Source of the DNA: Glaciimonas sp.
Lineage (GTDB): Bacteria; Pseudomonadota; Gammaproteobacteria; Burkholderiales; Burkholderiaceae_D
Direction of reading: 5' to 3'
DNA length: 64,000 bases
Assembly (NCBI GenBank): GCA_012927585.1
Contig: JABBOY010000025.1
Coordinates: 62,001 to 126,000 of the forward strand
Position 1 is the first letter of the stretch; each line of letters starts with the position of its first letter. Position numbers and translations under genes: made by a program. The notes under the pieces were generated by a model. It saw only the letters and a list, made by a program, of their open reading frames with translations, was not told the origin of the DNA and made no database searches. Below are positions 18,879 through 27,926 of the stretch, in pieces.

Positions 18879-18991
18879 GGTTTTTCAAAATGCCTGATGA
18901 GCAGTGACTGGGATGCCTTTGAATACCAATACGCGAACGAAGCAATGGATGTTTCAGTGCTGGATCGGTTATTGCAATTCCACGTCGACAC

Positions 18992-19017
18992 TGATAGTGT
19001 CCCAAATGACACTATCA
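18992..19017. repeat. Perfect 10-bp inverted repeat
   Basis: tgatagtgtc and gacactatca surround a 6-bp spacer in the gene-free stretch between the cupin gene and the gene at 19217. A related tagtgtcccaaa string occurs at about 39690. It is neither followed by a T-run nor close to a start codon. Nothing else is seen in 18879-19216. Confidence 0.5.
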
Positions 19018-19216
19018 TGCCAGCCGATTTATTTTCCACACAAAAAATCGCGCAAGGGAGTTGCAGATAGTGCAGTTGCGTCAAGAACATCAAGAGGATG
19101 CCAATAAAACGGCTTTTGATTTTCGACAAGACACGCAAGCTATGCGGGTCTACCCTGTTGCCATGTCTGGCAGGCGAATCAACAGGCATGTAATTTCACT
19201 TCATGGAGAATGCATC

Positions 19217-19567
19217 ATGACTACGCGCAAGATTGAAAAAACGGAATGGAAAACGTTTTTTGATGGTATTTCCAAAGTTGGCGGTCTGGATCGAAAATGC
19301 GCCGAGATCGAGGTGGTCGGATTGAGTCTCGGCGACCATATCGCTGCGGAATGGGTACCGATGTTCGGCGTGGTCTACAACCCCAGGGGCGACATGCTGG
19401 AGGTCGGACTGGAAGGGCTTGACCATCTGATTCATAAACCGAAGATGATATTTGTGGATGAGAACGCTGCCGGCTTACTCAGCATTAGCGTCACCGATGA
19501 GGATGACATTCAGCACATCATTCGCCTGAGAGACCCACTATTGCTACCCGGAAAGTCTGTTCCGTAA
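19217..19567 (+). CDS. Hypothetical protein, DUF5335-like
   Basis: A 116-residue soluble acidic protein (MTTRKIEKTEWKTFFDGISK, later GLSLGDHIAAEWVPMFGVVY and FVDENAAGLLSISVTDEDD). The layout resembles the small DUF5335 family, whose role is unknown. A GGAG lies 8 bases before the chosen ATG. It is a single gene followed by a long gene-free stretch. Confidence 0.65.
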   Translation: MTTRKIEKTEWKTFFDGISKVGGLDRKCAEIEVVGLSLGDHIAAEWVPMFGVVYNPRGDMLEVGLEGLDHLIHKPKMIFVDENAAGLLSISVTDEDDIQHIIRLRDPLLLPGKSVP

Positions 19568-19700
19568 AGCTATCGATCACACCGAAGACGGCACCAGACG
19601 TTCCATCGCCATCTTCGGCATTCATCACCCACCTAAAGATCGAAAATAGCCGCGGTGCGCGTACCGAACCCTATTTGTGAAAAACCATATACTGCATAAC

Positions 19701-19760
19701 GTATTTCTGATAATAGCAATATAAATATGCGGAAATCATAGTATTTTTATTGATACTCCT
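19701..19760 (+). repeat. 60-bp repeat family, copy C
   Basis: A gap-free 60-bp copy ending atactcct. Its last part (agtat, T-run, atact) forms a short hairpin. It is the only clear feature in the gene-free stretch 19568-20042 before thyA. Confidence 0.8.
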
Positions 19761-20042
19761 ATTATTTTTATTCATAAGTATTTTCTGCGGCAGGTCGGAA
19801 TCAGTTGGTGACTGGCTGCGCCAGTATCTATATATAATCCACACACCTTTTCACAAAATCACACTGCGCCATGTTTATGATCATGGCAACCAAAAAAACA
19901 GATCGCACCGAAACCGGCATCGCTCGATATGCAGTGATCAGATGCGCTTCAACCTGCAGCAGGACTTTTCACTGATTACGGACAAGTAAGCCCACCCGAA
20001 ATCAGCACCACCGATATCCAGCACCTGAATTGGAAAAATCAA

Positions 20043-21017
20043 ATGAAGCAATACCTCGATCTGGTGCGAACCATTATTGACACTGGAAGTTGGCAAGAGA
20101 ATCGCACCGGGACAAGAACGATCAGTATTCCTGGTGCGATGCTGCGCTTCGATTTGTTAAATGACGGTTTTCCAGCAATTACAACCAAGAAGCTTGCGTT
20201 CAAATCTGTCATGGGCGAGCTTGCTGGATTTTTACGGGCATCGCGAAGTGCCGCCGACTTTCGCGCTCTGGGCTGTAAGGTATGGGATCAGAACGCCAAC
20301 GAAAACGCCGAGTGGCTTGCAAACCCCTATCGCCTGCAAGAAGACGACCTCGGCCCAGTGTATGGCGTCCAGTGGCGCGCGTGGCCTGCTTACAAGCTGC
20401 TTGACTCTACCAGCACCATTCAAATTGAAGACGCGCAAAGCAGAGGGTTTCGAGTGGTATCCGCACTGCAGGATGATGGCGTCAAAAAAATTCTTCTGTA
20501 CAAGGCAATCGATCAACTGCTCGATTGCCTGCGCACGATTATCGCCAATCCTGGAAGCCGGCGCATTTTGTTCCACGGCTGGAATTGCGCCGATCTGGAT
20601 TCTATCGCGCTGCCGGCATGCCATCTTTTGTACCAGTTCATCCCGAATGCTGCGAGCAAGGAAATCTCGCTTTGCCTGTATATCCGCAGCAACGATATCG
20701 GTTTAGGAACGCCGTTTAATCTGGCTGAAGCAGCAGCGCTGCTACACTTGGTGGGCCGGCTAACCGGGTATAAACCGCGCTGGTTCACGTATTTCATCGG
20801 GGACGCCCATATTTATGAGAATCATCTCGATATGCTGCAGGAGCAATTGCAGCGCGCACCATACGCCGCGCCGGAGTTAGTCATTTCGGAGCGCATTCCA
20901 GATTTTGCTGCAACCGGAAAGTTCGAGCCAGAATGGCTTGAAAAAATGGAACCGTCCGATTTTTCATTAAACAACTATCAGCACCACCCCGCTTTAACCG
21001 CACCCATGGCGATTTAA
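20043..21017 (+). CDS. thyA: Thymidylate synthase
   Basis: Makes dTMP from dUMP with methylene-tetrahydrofolate. The 324-residue product has the early Arg loop ([19 protein letters not shown]), the catalytic Cys193 in [11 protein letters not shown], the dUMP-binding [14 protein letters not shown] and the [14 protein letters not shown] run. It is longer than the 264-residue E. coli enzyme, with extra residues around 115-160, typical of the long ThyA subgroup. Dihydrofolate reductase, its usual partner, lies 3 kb downstream rather than next door. Confidence 0.93.
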   Translation: MKQYLDLVRTIIDTGSWQENRTGTRTISIPGAMLRFDLLNDGFPAITTKKLAFKSVMGELAGFLRASRSAADFRALGCKVWDQNANENAEWLANPYRLQEDDLGPVYGVQWRAWPAYKLLDSTSTIQIEDAQSRGFRVVSALQDDGVKKILLYKAIDQLLDCLRTIIANPGSRRILFHGWNCADLDSIALPACHLLYQFIPNAASKEISLCLYIRSNDIGLGTPFNLAEAAALLHLVGRLTGYKPRWFTYFIGDAHIYENHLDMLQEQLQRAPYAAPELVISERIPDFAATGKFEPEWLEKMEPSDFSLNNYQHHPALTAPMAI

Positions 21018-21142
21018 AGAAGCTACTTGATCGAACCGGATCTATGGATTAAGTTATGTGGCGGGATGTAAATAAAAAGTAACAAAAGTAAGATGTACAG
21101 TAACAGTCAAACCTAACAATATATTTAACCAAGGAATCCATT

Positions 21143-21598
21143 ATGAGCTTCAATAATTTTCTGAATAAACTGAAAACAAAAGCCAATGATTTAAAAACAG
21201 AAGCCTTGAAATATAAAAACAAGGATTTTCTGAATGCATCTATGGCTGGTTCGGCATTGATTGCAATGGCTGATGGCAATATCAGCTCAGAAGAAAAGCA
21301 AAAAATGATTAAATTCATCGAAAGCCATGACGCACTGTCGATTTTTACGACCAGTGAAGTCATCAAGGCTTTTCAGGATTTTGTCAGTCAGATTGAATTT
21401 GATAAAGACATTGGTGAAGCCAAGGCTTATCAGGCATTGGGCAAGATGAAGTCCAATGCCGAGGCTTCGCGCCTATTGATTCGCATGATTATTGCGATTG
21501 CCGCTTCAGACGGCAATTTTGATGATACTGAAAAAAAGGTAGCCATCAAAATCGCCAAGGAATTAGCGATTAATCCGTCGGAATTTGAACTGGAATAA
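21143..21598 (+). CDS. TerB-like tellurite-resistance-family protein
   Basis: A 151-residue helical protein with two related acidic motifs, ALIAMADGNISSEEKQKM and IAIAASDGNFDDTEKKVA, which are the metal-binding hallmarks of TerB. No terC, terD or terZ genes are nearby, so it is an orphan and its role need not be tellurite resistance. The region is notably AT-richer and Lys/Asn-richer than its neighbours, hinting at separate origin. Confidence 0.85.
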   Translation: MSFNNFLNKLKTKANDLKTEALKYKNKDFLNASMAGSALIAMADGNISSEEKQKMIKFIESHDALSIFTTSEVIKAFQDFVSQIEFDKDIGEAKAYQALGKMKSNAEASRLLIRMIIAIAASDGNFDDTEKKVAIKIAKELAINPSEFELE

Positions 21599-21652
21599 TT
21601 ATTTTTCAAGGCTAGGATTACCTTGGTCACCACGACGAAGGTAACCCAGCGT

Positions 21653-22495
21653 TCACGGTGCCACCACACGCCTCGCATGGTGCACCAACAGCGGCAAGAC
21701 CATGCGGTTGATAAGACCAGGCAGGCGTAGCGGCTTGAGCAGCATTTTCACGGTCATTTCGTACGGATAATCGGCGCGCGCCCAGTGGCCCGCTGTGTGT
21801 TGAAACCGCTGAAAATCCTGTGGACTAAATGTCTGACCGGGGTTGCGCACGACAAATGCATTTTTCAACGCCAGGTAGGCATCCTCCTGACCCACTACTC
21901 CTAATCGCTGCCGCAATACGCGCGCCACTTGCCAGCGCGATGGACGCTCTATAACGCGATAACGCAGGAAAAAGTGGTGGAAGTATTTGTAGTGTCCCAC
22001 TTCATCGTCGCGGATATGCCCTACCAGTGTGGCGAGAACCGGTTCCGGGCTGATTTGCTGCAGCAGACCGTACAGGCCTGCGGTGCCGGCTTCCACCACA
22101 CAACGGGCAACCATCTCCAGCGTGCGCGTTGGCTCCAGCAGTTCGGGTTTGCAGTACGGACGATAGTCTGCGCAGAACCCGTCAAACGCCGTTTGCCAAT
22201 CAAACGCCGGCCACACCGTCTCCACATAGCGACGCAACGCGTGTCCGTGTTGCAATTCCTCCGGTTCCCAGCGCTCGCGCAGCCACTGACTGGTTTCGGG
22301 GTCGTCCTCCATGTGGCACAACAGGTTTTCTGTGTACAAATCCGCCAAACTTTCGACAAAAGACGCCGCTGCAAGCACATAAAACCACGTGTCTTCAGTG
22401 ACGATGCGCTCATGCGCGATGCAGTCAAACGCTATCTGGTCAATCAACCATGGATGCGACGCGGCAATGGGTAGGTGTGTATCTGGGTCTGGCAT
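21653..22495 (-). CDS. Ferritin-like di-iron protein of unknown function
   Basis: A 280-residue all-helical protein with two carboxylate/His metal motifs, EPEELQHGHAL (about 77-87) and RDDEVGHYKYF (about 161-171). Further Glu residues lie in SFVESLADLYTEN and VVEAGTAGLY. That is the four-helix di-iron pattern of the ferritin-like/acyl-ACP-desaturase superfamily. The substrate is unknown. It is a single gene between terB-like and the divergent antiporter. Confidence 0.75.
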   Translation of the reverse strand: MPDPDTHLPIAASHPWLIDQIAFDCIAHERIVTEDTWFYVLAAASFVESLADLYTENLLCHMEDDPETSQWLRERWEPEELQHGHALRRYVETVWPAFDWQTAFDGFCADYRPYCKPELLEPTRTLEMVARCVVEAGTAGLYGLLQQISPEPVLATLVGHIRDDEVGHYKYFHHFFLRYRVIERPSRWQVARVLRQRLGVVGQEDAYLALKNAFVVRNPGQTFSPQDFQRFQHTAGHWARADYPYEMTVKMLLKPLRLPGLINRMVLPLLVHHARRVVAP

Positions 22496-22727
22496 AGCGA
22501 TCCCTAATTATGTTTCTGGTAAAACTATAACAAGTGCCTGCAGTTCGATTCAGCACTTATATATATAACAATACAGCAGTAGCCTCACACGCGTTGCAGC
22601 GTTGACGTAATGGGATAAACTATTACCAAACGCGCCCAGCTTAAACCCGCCATGCGAAATGGCACCGTGCGGAATCGGATGACAAGTCGTCTTGTCTGCC
22701 GTTTTTGTCATCGTTTGAACGGATACC

Positions 22728-24071
22728 ATGATTTCTACTGCATTATGGTTTTTACTGGTTGGTGGTTTGCTGCTCTTCATGGGGCTGACTTCTTCCAAAC
22801 TAAAGCATTTACCCATTACGTCCGCCATCATCTATCTTGCAGCGGGCTTGCTGGTAGGGCCTACCGTGCTGGATGTCTTTCACTTCAATCCGTTGAATGA
22901 GTCGGGATTGCTGGAGGTTCTGACTGAAGTCGCGGTATTGATATCGCTATTTTCTGCCGGGGTCAAAATGCCGGCGCCCATCAGTTTCAAGCAATGGCGC
23001 ACACCGGTATTGCTGGCCACCGTGTCGATGACGGTGAGCGTCGCGCTGGTAGCCGCCTTTAGTTACTATGTATTTGATTTTCCGCTAGGCGCAGGCATAT
23101 TGCTGGGGGCGATTGTCGCGCCCACCGATCCGGTGCTGGCAACCGATGTGCAAATTCGCCACCCTGGCGACCACGACCAACTGCGTTTTACTCTGACCTG
23201 CGAAGCCGGCATGAACGACGGTAGCGCCTTTCCGTTTGTAATGCTGGGCATGGGGATGCTGGGTTTGCATGAAGTGGGTGAAACCGGAATGCGCTGGGTC
23301 TTGCTGGACGTATTGTGGGCGACAGTGGCAGGGATCACATTGGGCGTGGTGTCAGGCATACTTTTGGCGCGGTTGGTCTGGAAGATACGCGGCCCACAGC
23401 AAAACAGGAAACTCCTGGACGATTTTCTTGGGCTGGGCTTGATCGGGGTCGTGTATGGCCTGAGCGTATTAATGGATGCGTGGGGCTTTCTGGCGGTATT
23501 CTTCGCCGCCGTCGCGCTGCATCAAACCGAGTTAAAACTATCTGCCGTTGCCAAGCGCCCACAGAACAGACCTGAGCCCGTCCTGGCATCTGGCGCAGCA
23601 CTGCCAAAATCAAAAGCCGCTCCTGCCGTTACTGTGCAAGCCAGTGCCGATACAGAACCGCCGGTAATCGTCAGCGAAGGCGCCTTGGTGTTCAAGGAAC
23701 ATCTGGAACGATTGTCGGAAGTGATATTGATACTACTGGTGGGTGGCATGCTGTTTATTGATTCGTGGAGTTGGCGTGCGGTGGGCTTTGCATTCTTCCT
23801 GTTCCTGGTGGCGCGTCCCGTCAGTGTGATGCTGGGAATGCTGGGCAGCGGCGCGTCGTGGCGCATGCGCAGCCTGACAGGCTGGTTTGGTGTACGCGGC
23901 ATAGGCTCTTTATATTATTTGATGTATGCGATAGAGCACGACTTGCCAGATCCCATGGCCCTGGAATTCATACAATTGACTCTGGTAGTGATTACCCTGT
24001 CCATCGTGGCGCACGGCATCAGCGTCAAACCCTTGATGCATATTTTCTGGCGGCGCAAGCGCGAGCCCTAG
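22728..24071 (+). CDS. CPA1-type cation:proton antiporter
   Basis: A 447-residue membrane protein with about 11-12 helices. The ion-site motif APTDPVLATDVQ (about 126-137) and EAGMNDGSAFPF (about 162-173) mark the CPA1 Na+/H+ antiporter family. A Pro/Ala-rich hydrophilic loop (about 275-325) interrupts the helices, a feature not common to the whole family. It exchanges sodium or potassium for protons at the inner membrane. It stands 87 bp before folA in the same direction. Confidence 0.88.
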   Translation: MISTALWFLLVGGLLLFMGLTSSKLKHLPITSAIIYLAAGLLVGPTVLDVFHFNPLNESGLLEVLTEVAVLISLFSAGVKMPAPISFKQWRTPVLLATVSMTVSVALVAAFSYYVFDFPLGAGILLGAIVAPTDPVLATDVQIRHPGDHDQLRFTLTCEAGMNDGSAFPFVMLGMGMLGLHEVGETGMRWVLLDVLWATVAGITLGVVSGILLARLVWKIRGPQQNRKLLDDFLGLGLIGVVYGLSVLMDAWGFLAVFFAAVALHQTELKLSAVAKRPQNRPEPVLASGAALPKSKAAPAVTVQASADTEPPVIVSEGALVFKEHLERLSEVILILLVGGMLFIDSWSWRAVGFAFFLFLVARPVSVMLGMLGSGASWRMRSLTGWFGVRGIGSLYYLMYAIEHDLPDPMALEFIQLTLVVITLSIVAHGISVKPLMHIFWRRKREP

Positions 24072-24157
24072 AATGCCGTCAGTCTAAACAAGCTCCTGAA
24101 CGGGTTGCCTCTGGTATCCTCGCCGTTTAACCGTTTCAGCCAAAAGTCAGCTATTCC

Positions 24158-24664
24158 ATGCGCAAACTCACCATCATCGTCGCCACCGATTCCTTACGTG
24201 GGATAGGTATCAATAACACCCTGCCCTGGCATTTGCCAGAAGATATCGCATTTTTCAAGCGCACCACGAGCGGCCACCCGATCATCATGGGCCGCAAGAC
24301 TTTCGATTCAATCGGCCGAGCATTGCCGAACCGGCGCAATATCGTCATCAGCCGCAACCCGAACTGGCGCCACGATGGGGTCGAAGTTGCCGCGTCTGTC
24401 GCTGCCGCTATCCAACTGGTTGGCGATGCAAATTCAGATACAAATGCCGATGCGGCAGCCTTCATCATCGGCGGTGCGCAGATTTTTGCCGAAACACTGC
24501 CGTTGACGGAACGTTTGATCGTGACTGAAATCGACAAAAATTTTCATTGCGATGTTTTTTTTCCGCTAATTTCTGCGCAAGAATGGCAGGAGGTTGCACG
24601 TGAGCAGCATCATTGCGCGCAAAACGATTTTAATTACGCCTTCGTGACGTATCAAAAAAAATAG
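24158..24664 (+). CDS. folA: Dihydrofolate reductase
   Basis: Reduces dihydrofolate with NADPH, renewing the cofactor that ThyA consumes. The 168-residue product has the substrate loop GIGINNTLPWHLPEDIAFFK, the NADPH motifs IMGRKTFDSIGRALPNR and FIIGGAQIF, and the C-terminal strand YAFVTYQKK. Length and motifs are normal for a chromosomal enzyme. It follows the antiporter, while thyA is three genes upstream. Confidence 0.95.
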   Translation: MRKLTIIVATDSLRGIGINNTLPWHLPEDIAFFKRTTSGHPIIMGRKTFDSIGRALPNRRNIVISRNPNWRHDGVEVAASVAAAIQLVGDANSDTNADAAAFIIGGAQIFAETLPLTERLIVTEIDKNFHCDVFFPLISAQEWQEVAREQHHCAQNDFNYAFVTYQKK

Positions 24665-24870
24665 CCGGATCTCACTTCAAAACACCATTTTGTGGCTCTA
24701 ATAGAACGCTTGCTCGCTCTAACGGTATTCAGGGCTATTTTTTTCCCCATTGACCCACATATCTGGGAAAATTCGTTCTTAAATTTTCGGCGCGCAAGCA
24801 AAGTGGCAACCTTGATTCGCCACAACTGGCCCAGGCGTCTTCCAAGTAATTCGACTGTATTGGAGACCTC

Positions 24871-27135
24871 ATGAAATTTCGCTTCCCGATCGTCATCATT
24901 GACGAAGACTTCCGCTCAGAAAACTCTTCCGGCCTGGGCATTCGCGCATTGGCCGTGGCGATGGAGCAGGAAGGGATGGAAGTGGTCGGCGTCACCAGTT
25001 ATGGCGATCTGTCGCAATTTGCGCAACAGCAAAGTCGTGCCTCGGCCTTCATCCTATCGATCGACGACGAAGAATTCGGCGGCGGATCGCTCGAAGAAAG
25101 CGATCACGCACTCAAACCGCTGCGTGCCTTCGTCCAGGAAATTCGTCACAAGAACGCCGATATCCCAATTTATCTGTACGGCGAAACCCGTACTTCGCGC
25201 CACATCCCGAACGATATCCTGCGTGAGTTGCACGGCTTCATCCACATGTTCGAAGACACCCCGGAGTTCGTCGCGCGCCACATCATCCGCGAAGCCAAGT
25301 CGTATCTCGACGGCCTGTCGCCGCCGTTCTTTCGCGCACTGGTGCATTATGCGCAAGACGGCTCTTATTCATGGCACTGCCCGGGACATTCGGGCGGCGT
25401 GGCCTTTCTGAAGTCGCCGATTGGCCAGATGTTCCACCAGTTTTTCGGCGAAAACATGCTGCGCGCCGACGTCTGCAACGCCGTTGAAGAGCTCGGTCAG
25501 TTGCTCGACCATACCGGTCCGGTGGCGGCATCAGAGCGCAACGCTGCGCGCATTTTCAATGCCGACCATTGCTACTTCGTTACCAACGGTACCAGTACCA
25601 GCAACAAAATGGTCTGGCACTCGACGGTGGCGCCGGGCGACATCGTAGTGGTGGATCGCAACTGTCACAAATCGATTCTGCACGCGATCATCATGACCGG
25701 CGCCATTCCGGTGTTCTTGATGCCAACACGCAACAATCTTGGCATCATTGGCCCCATCCCACTGGAAGAATTCACATTGGAAAGCATCCAGAAAAAAATT
25801 GAAGCCAACCCGTTCGCACGTGAAGCAATAAACAAGAAGCCGCGCATCCTGACCATCACGCAATCGACCTACGACGGCGTGGTATACAACGTCGAAACCC
25901 TGAAAGATATGCTGGACGGCAAAATCGATACCCTGCATTTCGATGAAGCCTGGCTGCCGCACGCAACCTTCCACGAGTTCTACAAGGACATGCACGCCAT
26001 CGGCAAGGATAGGCCGCGCGCCAGGGAGTCGATGATTTTCTCGACCCAATCAACCCACAAGTTGCTGGCCGGCCTGTCGCAGGCGTCGCAGATTCTGGTG
26101 CGCGAATCGGAGTCGGTCAAGCTCGACAAGGATGCTTTCAACGAAGCCTATCTGATGCACACTTCGACCTCGCCGCAGTACGCGATCATCGCCTCGCTGG
26201 ATGTGGCTGCAGCCATGATGGAAGCGCCGGGCGGCACTGCGCTGGTGGAAGAATCGATCCTCGAAGCGCTGGATTTTCGTCGCGCCATGCGCAAGATCGA
26301 TGAGGAATATGGCCTGGACTGGTGGTTCCAGGTCTGGGGCCCGGATAGCCTTGCCGAAGAAGGCATCGGCTCGCGCGAAGACTGGGTCATCAAGGCCGAA
26401 GATACCTGGCACGGTTTCGGCAAGCTGGCGCCGGGCTTCAACATGCTCGACCCGATCAAGGCCACCATCGTGACACCTGGCCTGTCGATAGACGGCAAGT
26501 TCGGCGAGACCGGCATCCCGGCCTCGATCGTGACCAAATATCTGGCCGAACACGGCGTCATCATCGAGAAATGCGGGCTGTATTCGTTCTTCATCATGTT
26601 TACCATCGGCATTACCAAAGGCCGCTGGAATACGCTCTTGACCGCACTGCAGCAGTTCAAGGACGATTACGATAAAAACCAGCCGATCTGGCGCATCCTG
26701 CCCGAGTTCGCCGCCGCCAACAACGGCAAGAATGCGCGCTACGAACAAATGGGCTTGCGCGATTTATGCCAGCAAATTCACGAAACCTACAAGACTTACG
26801 ATGTGGCGCGCCTGACCACAGAGATGTATCTGTCCGATATGCAACCGGCCATGAAGCCGAGCGACGCCTTCGCCAAAATGGCGCACCGCACTATCGACCG
26901 GGTACCGATTGACGAGCTGGAAGGACGTGTCACCTCGATCTTGCTGACGCCTTACCCACCTGGCATCCCGCTGCTGATTCCCGGTGAACGCTTTAATAAA
27001 ATCATCGTCGACTACCTGCGCTTTGCGCGCGATTTCAATGAGGAATTCCCGGGTTTCGAGTCCGATGTACATGGCCTGATCAAAGGCGAGGTGGATGGCA
27101 AGCTGTGCTATTACGTCGATTGCGTGCGCCAGTAA
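24871..27135 (+). CDS. Orn/Lys/Arg decarboxylase, acid-inducible (AdiA/LdcC) fold
   Basis: A 754-residue PLP enzyme that decarboxylates a basic amino acid to the matching amine. Domains in order: a receiver-like wing (about 1-130), the aspartate-aminotransferase-fold core with PLP Asp in HFDEAWLPH (about 356-364) and PLP Lys397 in STQSTHKLLAGLSQAS, and a C-terminal domain ending LCYYVDCVRQ. Arginine, lysine and ornithine specificity cannot be told apart by eye. There is no adjacent antiporter such as adiC or cadB, so a biosynthetic polyamine role is as likely as acid resistance. Confidence 0.88.
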   Translation: MKFRFPIVIIDEDFRSENSSGLGIRALAVAMEQEGMEVVGVTSYGDLSQFAQQQSRASAFILSIDDEEFGGGSLEESDHALKPLRAFVQEIRHKNADIPIYLYGETRTSRHIPNDILRELHGFIHMFEDTPEFVARHIIREAKSYLDGLSPPFFRALVHYAQDGSYSWHCPGHSGGVAFLKSPIGQMFHQFFGENMLRADVCNAVEELGQLLDHTGPVAASERNAARIFNADHCYFVTNGTSTSNKMVWHSTVAPGDIVVVDRNCHKSILHAIIMTGAIPVFLMPTRNNLGIIGPIPLEEFTLESIQKKIEANPFAREAINKKPRILTITQSTYDGVVYNVETLKDMLDGKIDTLHFDEAWLPHATFHEFYKDMHAIGKDRPRARESMIFSTQSTHKLLAGLSQASQILVRESESVKLDKDAFNEAYLMHTSTSPQYAIIASLDVAAAMMEAPGGTALVEESILEALDFRRAMRKIDEEYGLDWWFQVWGPDSLAEEGIGSREDWVIKAEDTWHGFGKLAPGFNMLDPIKATIVTPGLSIDGKFGETGIPASIVTKYLAEHGVIIEKCGLYSFFIMFTIGITKGRWNTLLTALQQFKDDYDKNQPIWRILPEFAAANNGKNARYEQMGLRDLCQQIHETYKTYDVARLTTEMYLSDMQPAMKPSDAFAKMAHRTIDRVPIDELEGRVTSILLTPYPPGIPLLIPGERFNKIIVDYLRFARDFNEEFPGFESDVHGLIKGEVDGKLCYYVDCVRQ

Positions 27136-27234
27136 AGCTAATGCGATGCATCCTGAAATATCCGCTACAGAGTCGCTTTAGCAACGCATCTCTGCGGCTG
27201 ATTTTAAAAATCAGCTTATCACCGCACGCAATTT

Positions 27235-27567
27235 CTAACCGCCGCCGCGGCGGGTATATAAATCGAAATAGTGCATGAAGTCGGCTTGCGCCGGCGCCTC
27301 CATGTCAATGAAGTGAAAAATCACCTGTAGCACCGGCAAGGTCATCAGGGCAATCCGACGCGGCGCCATGATTACGGTGGTAATCACGACAGTGCCGCCC
27401 GGGGTGACAATCCGATGTAAATCCTGTTCGCCGTGCCGACTACTGTGCAGCACCGCCTGCCGCGTTGCGCCCGGCAGCCAACGCATGAATTCACTCCGGC
27501 TACAACCCATTTCGCGCACGATACGCTCTTCAGGCAAGCCATTACGCTCGCTATAAATATTTGACAT
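27235..27567 (-). CDS. Small unknown protein at the end of the aldehyde oxidoreductase operon
   Basis: A 110-residue protein. The first half is soluble (EERIVREMGCSRSEFMRWLP), the centre strongly beta/hydrophobic (GGTVVITTVIMAPRRIALM and LPVLQVIFHFID), and it ends in TRRGGG. No family is recognised. It is read in the same direction as the MoaD-like gene, and a 60-bp repeat lies between them and reaches to 5 bp before the ATG. No ribosome site is visible, so the start is uncertain. By position it may help assemble or deliver the tungsten cofactor. Confidence 0.55.
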   Translation of the reverse strand: MSNIYSERNGLPEERIVREMGCSRSEFMRWLPGATRQAVLHSSRHGEQDLHRIVTPGGTVVITTVIMAPRRIALMTLPVLQVIFHFIDMEAPAQADFMHYFDLYTRRGGG

Positions 27568-27571
27568 ATTA

Positions 27572-27631
27572 AGGAGTATATTAAAAAAACACACAGTTAC
27601 CGCTATATATTAAAGCATGTATTAATAATAC
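27572..27631 (-). repeat. 60-bp repeat family, copy D
   Basis: A gap-free 60-bp copy on the minus strand, with agcgg at positions 28-32 and ending atactcct. It lies inside the aldehyde oxidoreductase operon, between the MoaD-like gene and the last small gene. Confidence 0.75.
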
Positions 27632-27648
27632 CAGGTGCAGTAATGTAT

Positions 27649-27900
27649 TTACCCCCCGGCAATGGGAGGCCAAATTGCCAGTACCTCGCCTTCCGACAGC
27701 ACATATTGCACACGACTCTCAGGCCCGATATACACCCCGTTGACGAGCACCAGATGTACCAGTTTTGGCGGCAGCTTAAAGCGCACCAACAAGTCACCGA
27801 TGCTGGTGCCGGGCGTGATGTCGAGCGCAATCGCGTTATATTTCCGCTCCGGCGGAAGGTAATCGGTCAGCGTTGCGTACAGTTTGAAAGTGATTTTCAT
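27649..27900 (-). CDS. MoaD/ThiS-like sulfur carrier of the aldehyde oxidoreductase operon
   Basis: An 83-residue ubiquitin-fold protein ending in the di-glycine tail IAGG, the site where MoaD is adenylated and loaded with sulfur for pterin dithiolene synthesis. Its place directly after the FAD subunit suggests a dedicated carrier for the tungsto-bispterin cofactor. Operons for Aromatoleum-type AorABC enzymes also contain a MoaD-like gene. Confidence 0.87.
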   Translation of the reverse strand: MKITFKLYATLTDYLPPERKYNAIALDITPGTSIGDLLVRFKLPPKLVHLVLVNGVYIGPESRVQYVLSEGEVLAIWPPIAGG

Positions 27901-27926
27901 GCAAGTATTTATGCTTTACCGCACAT

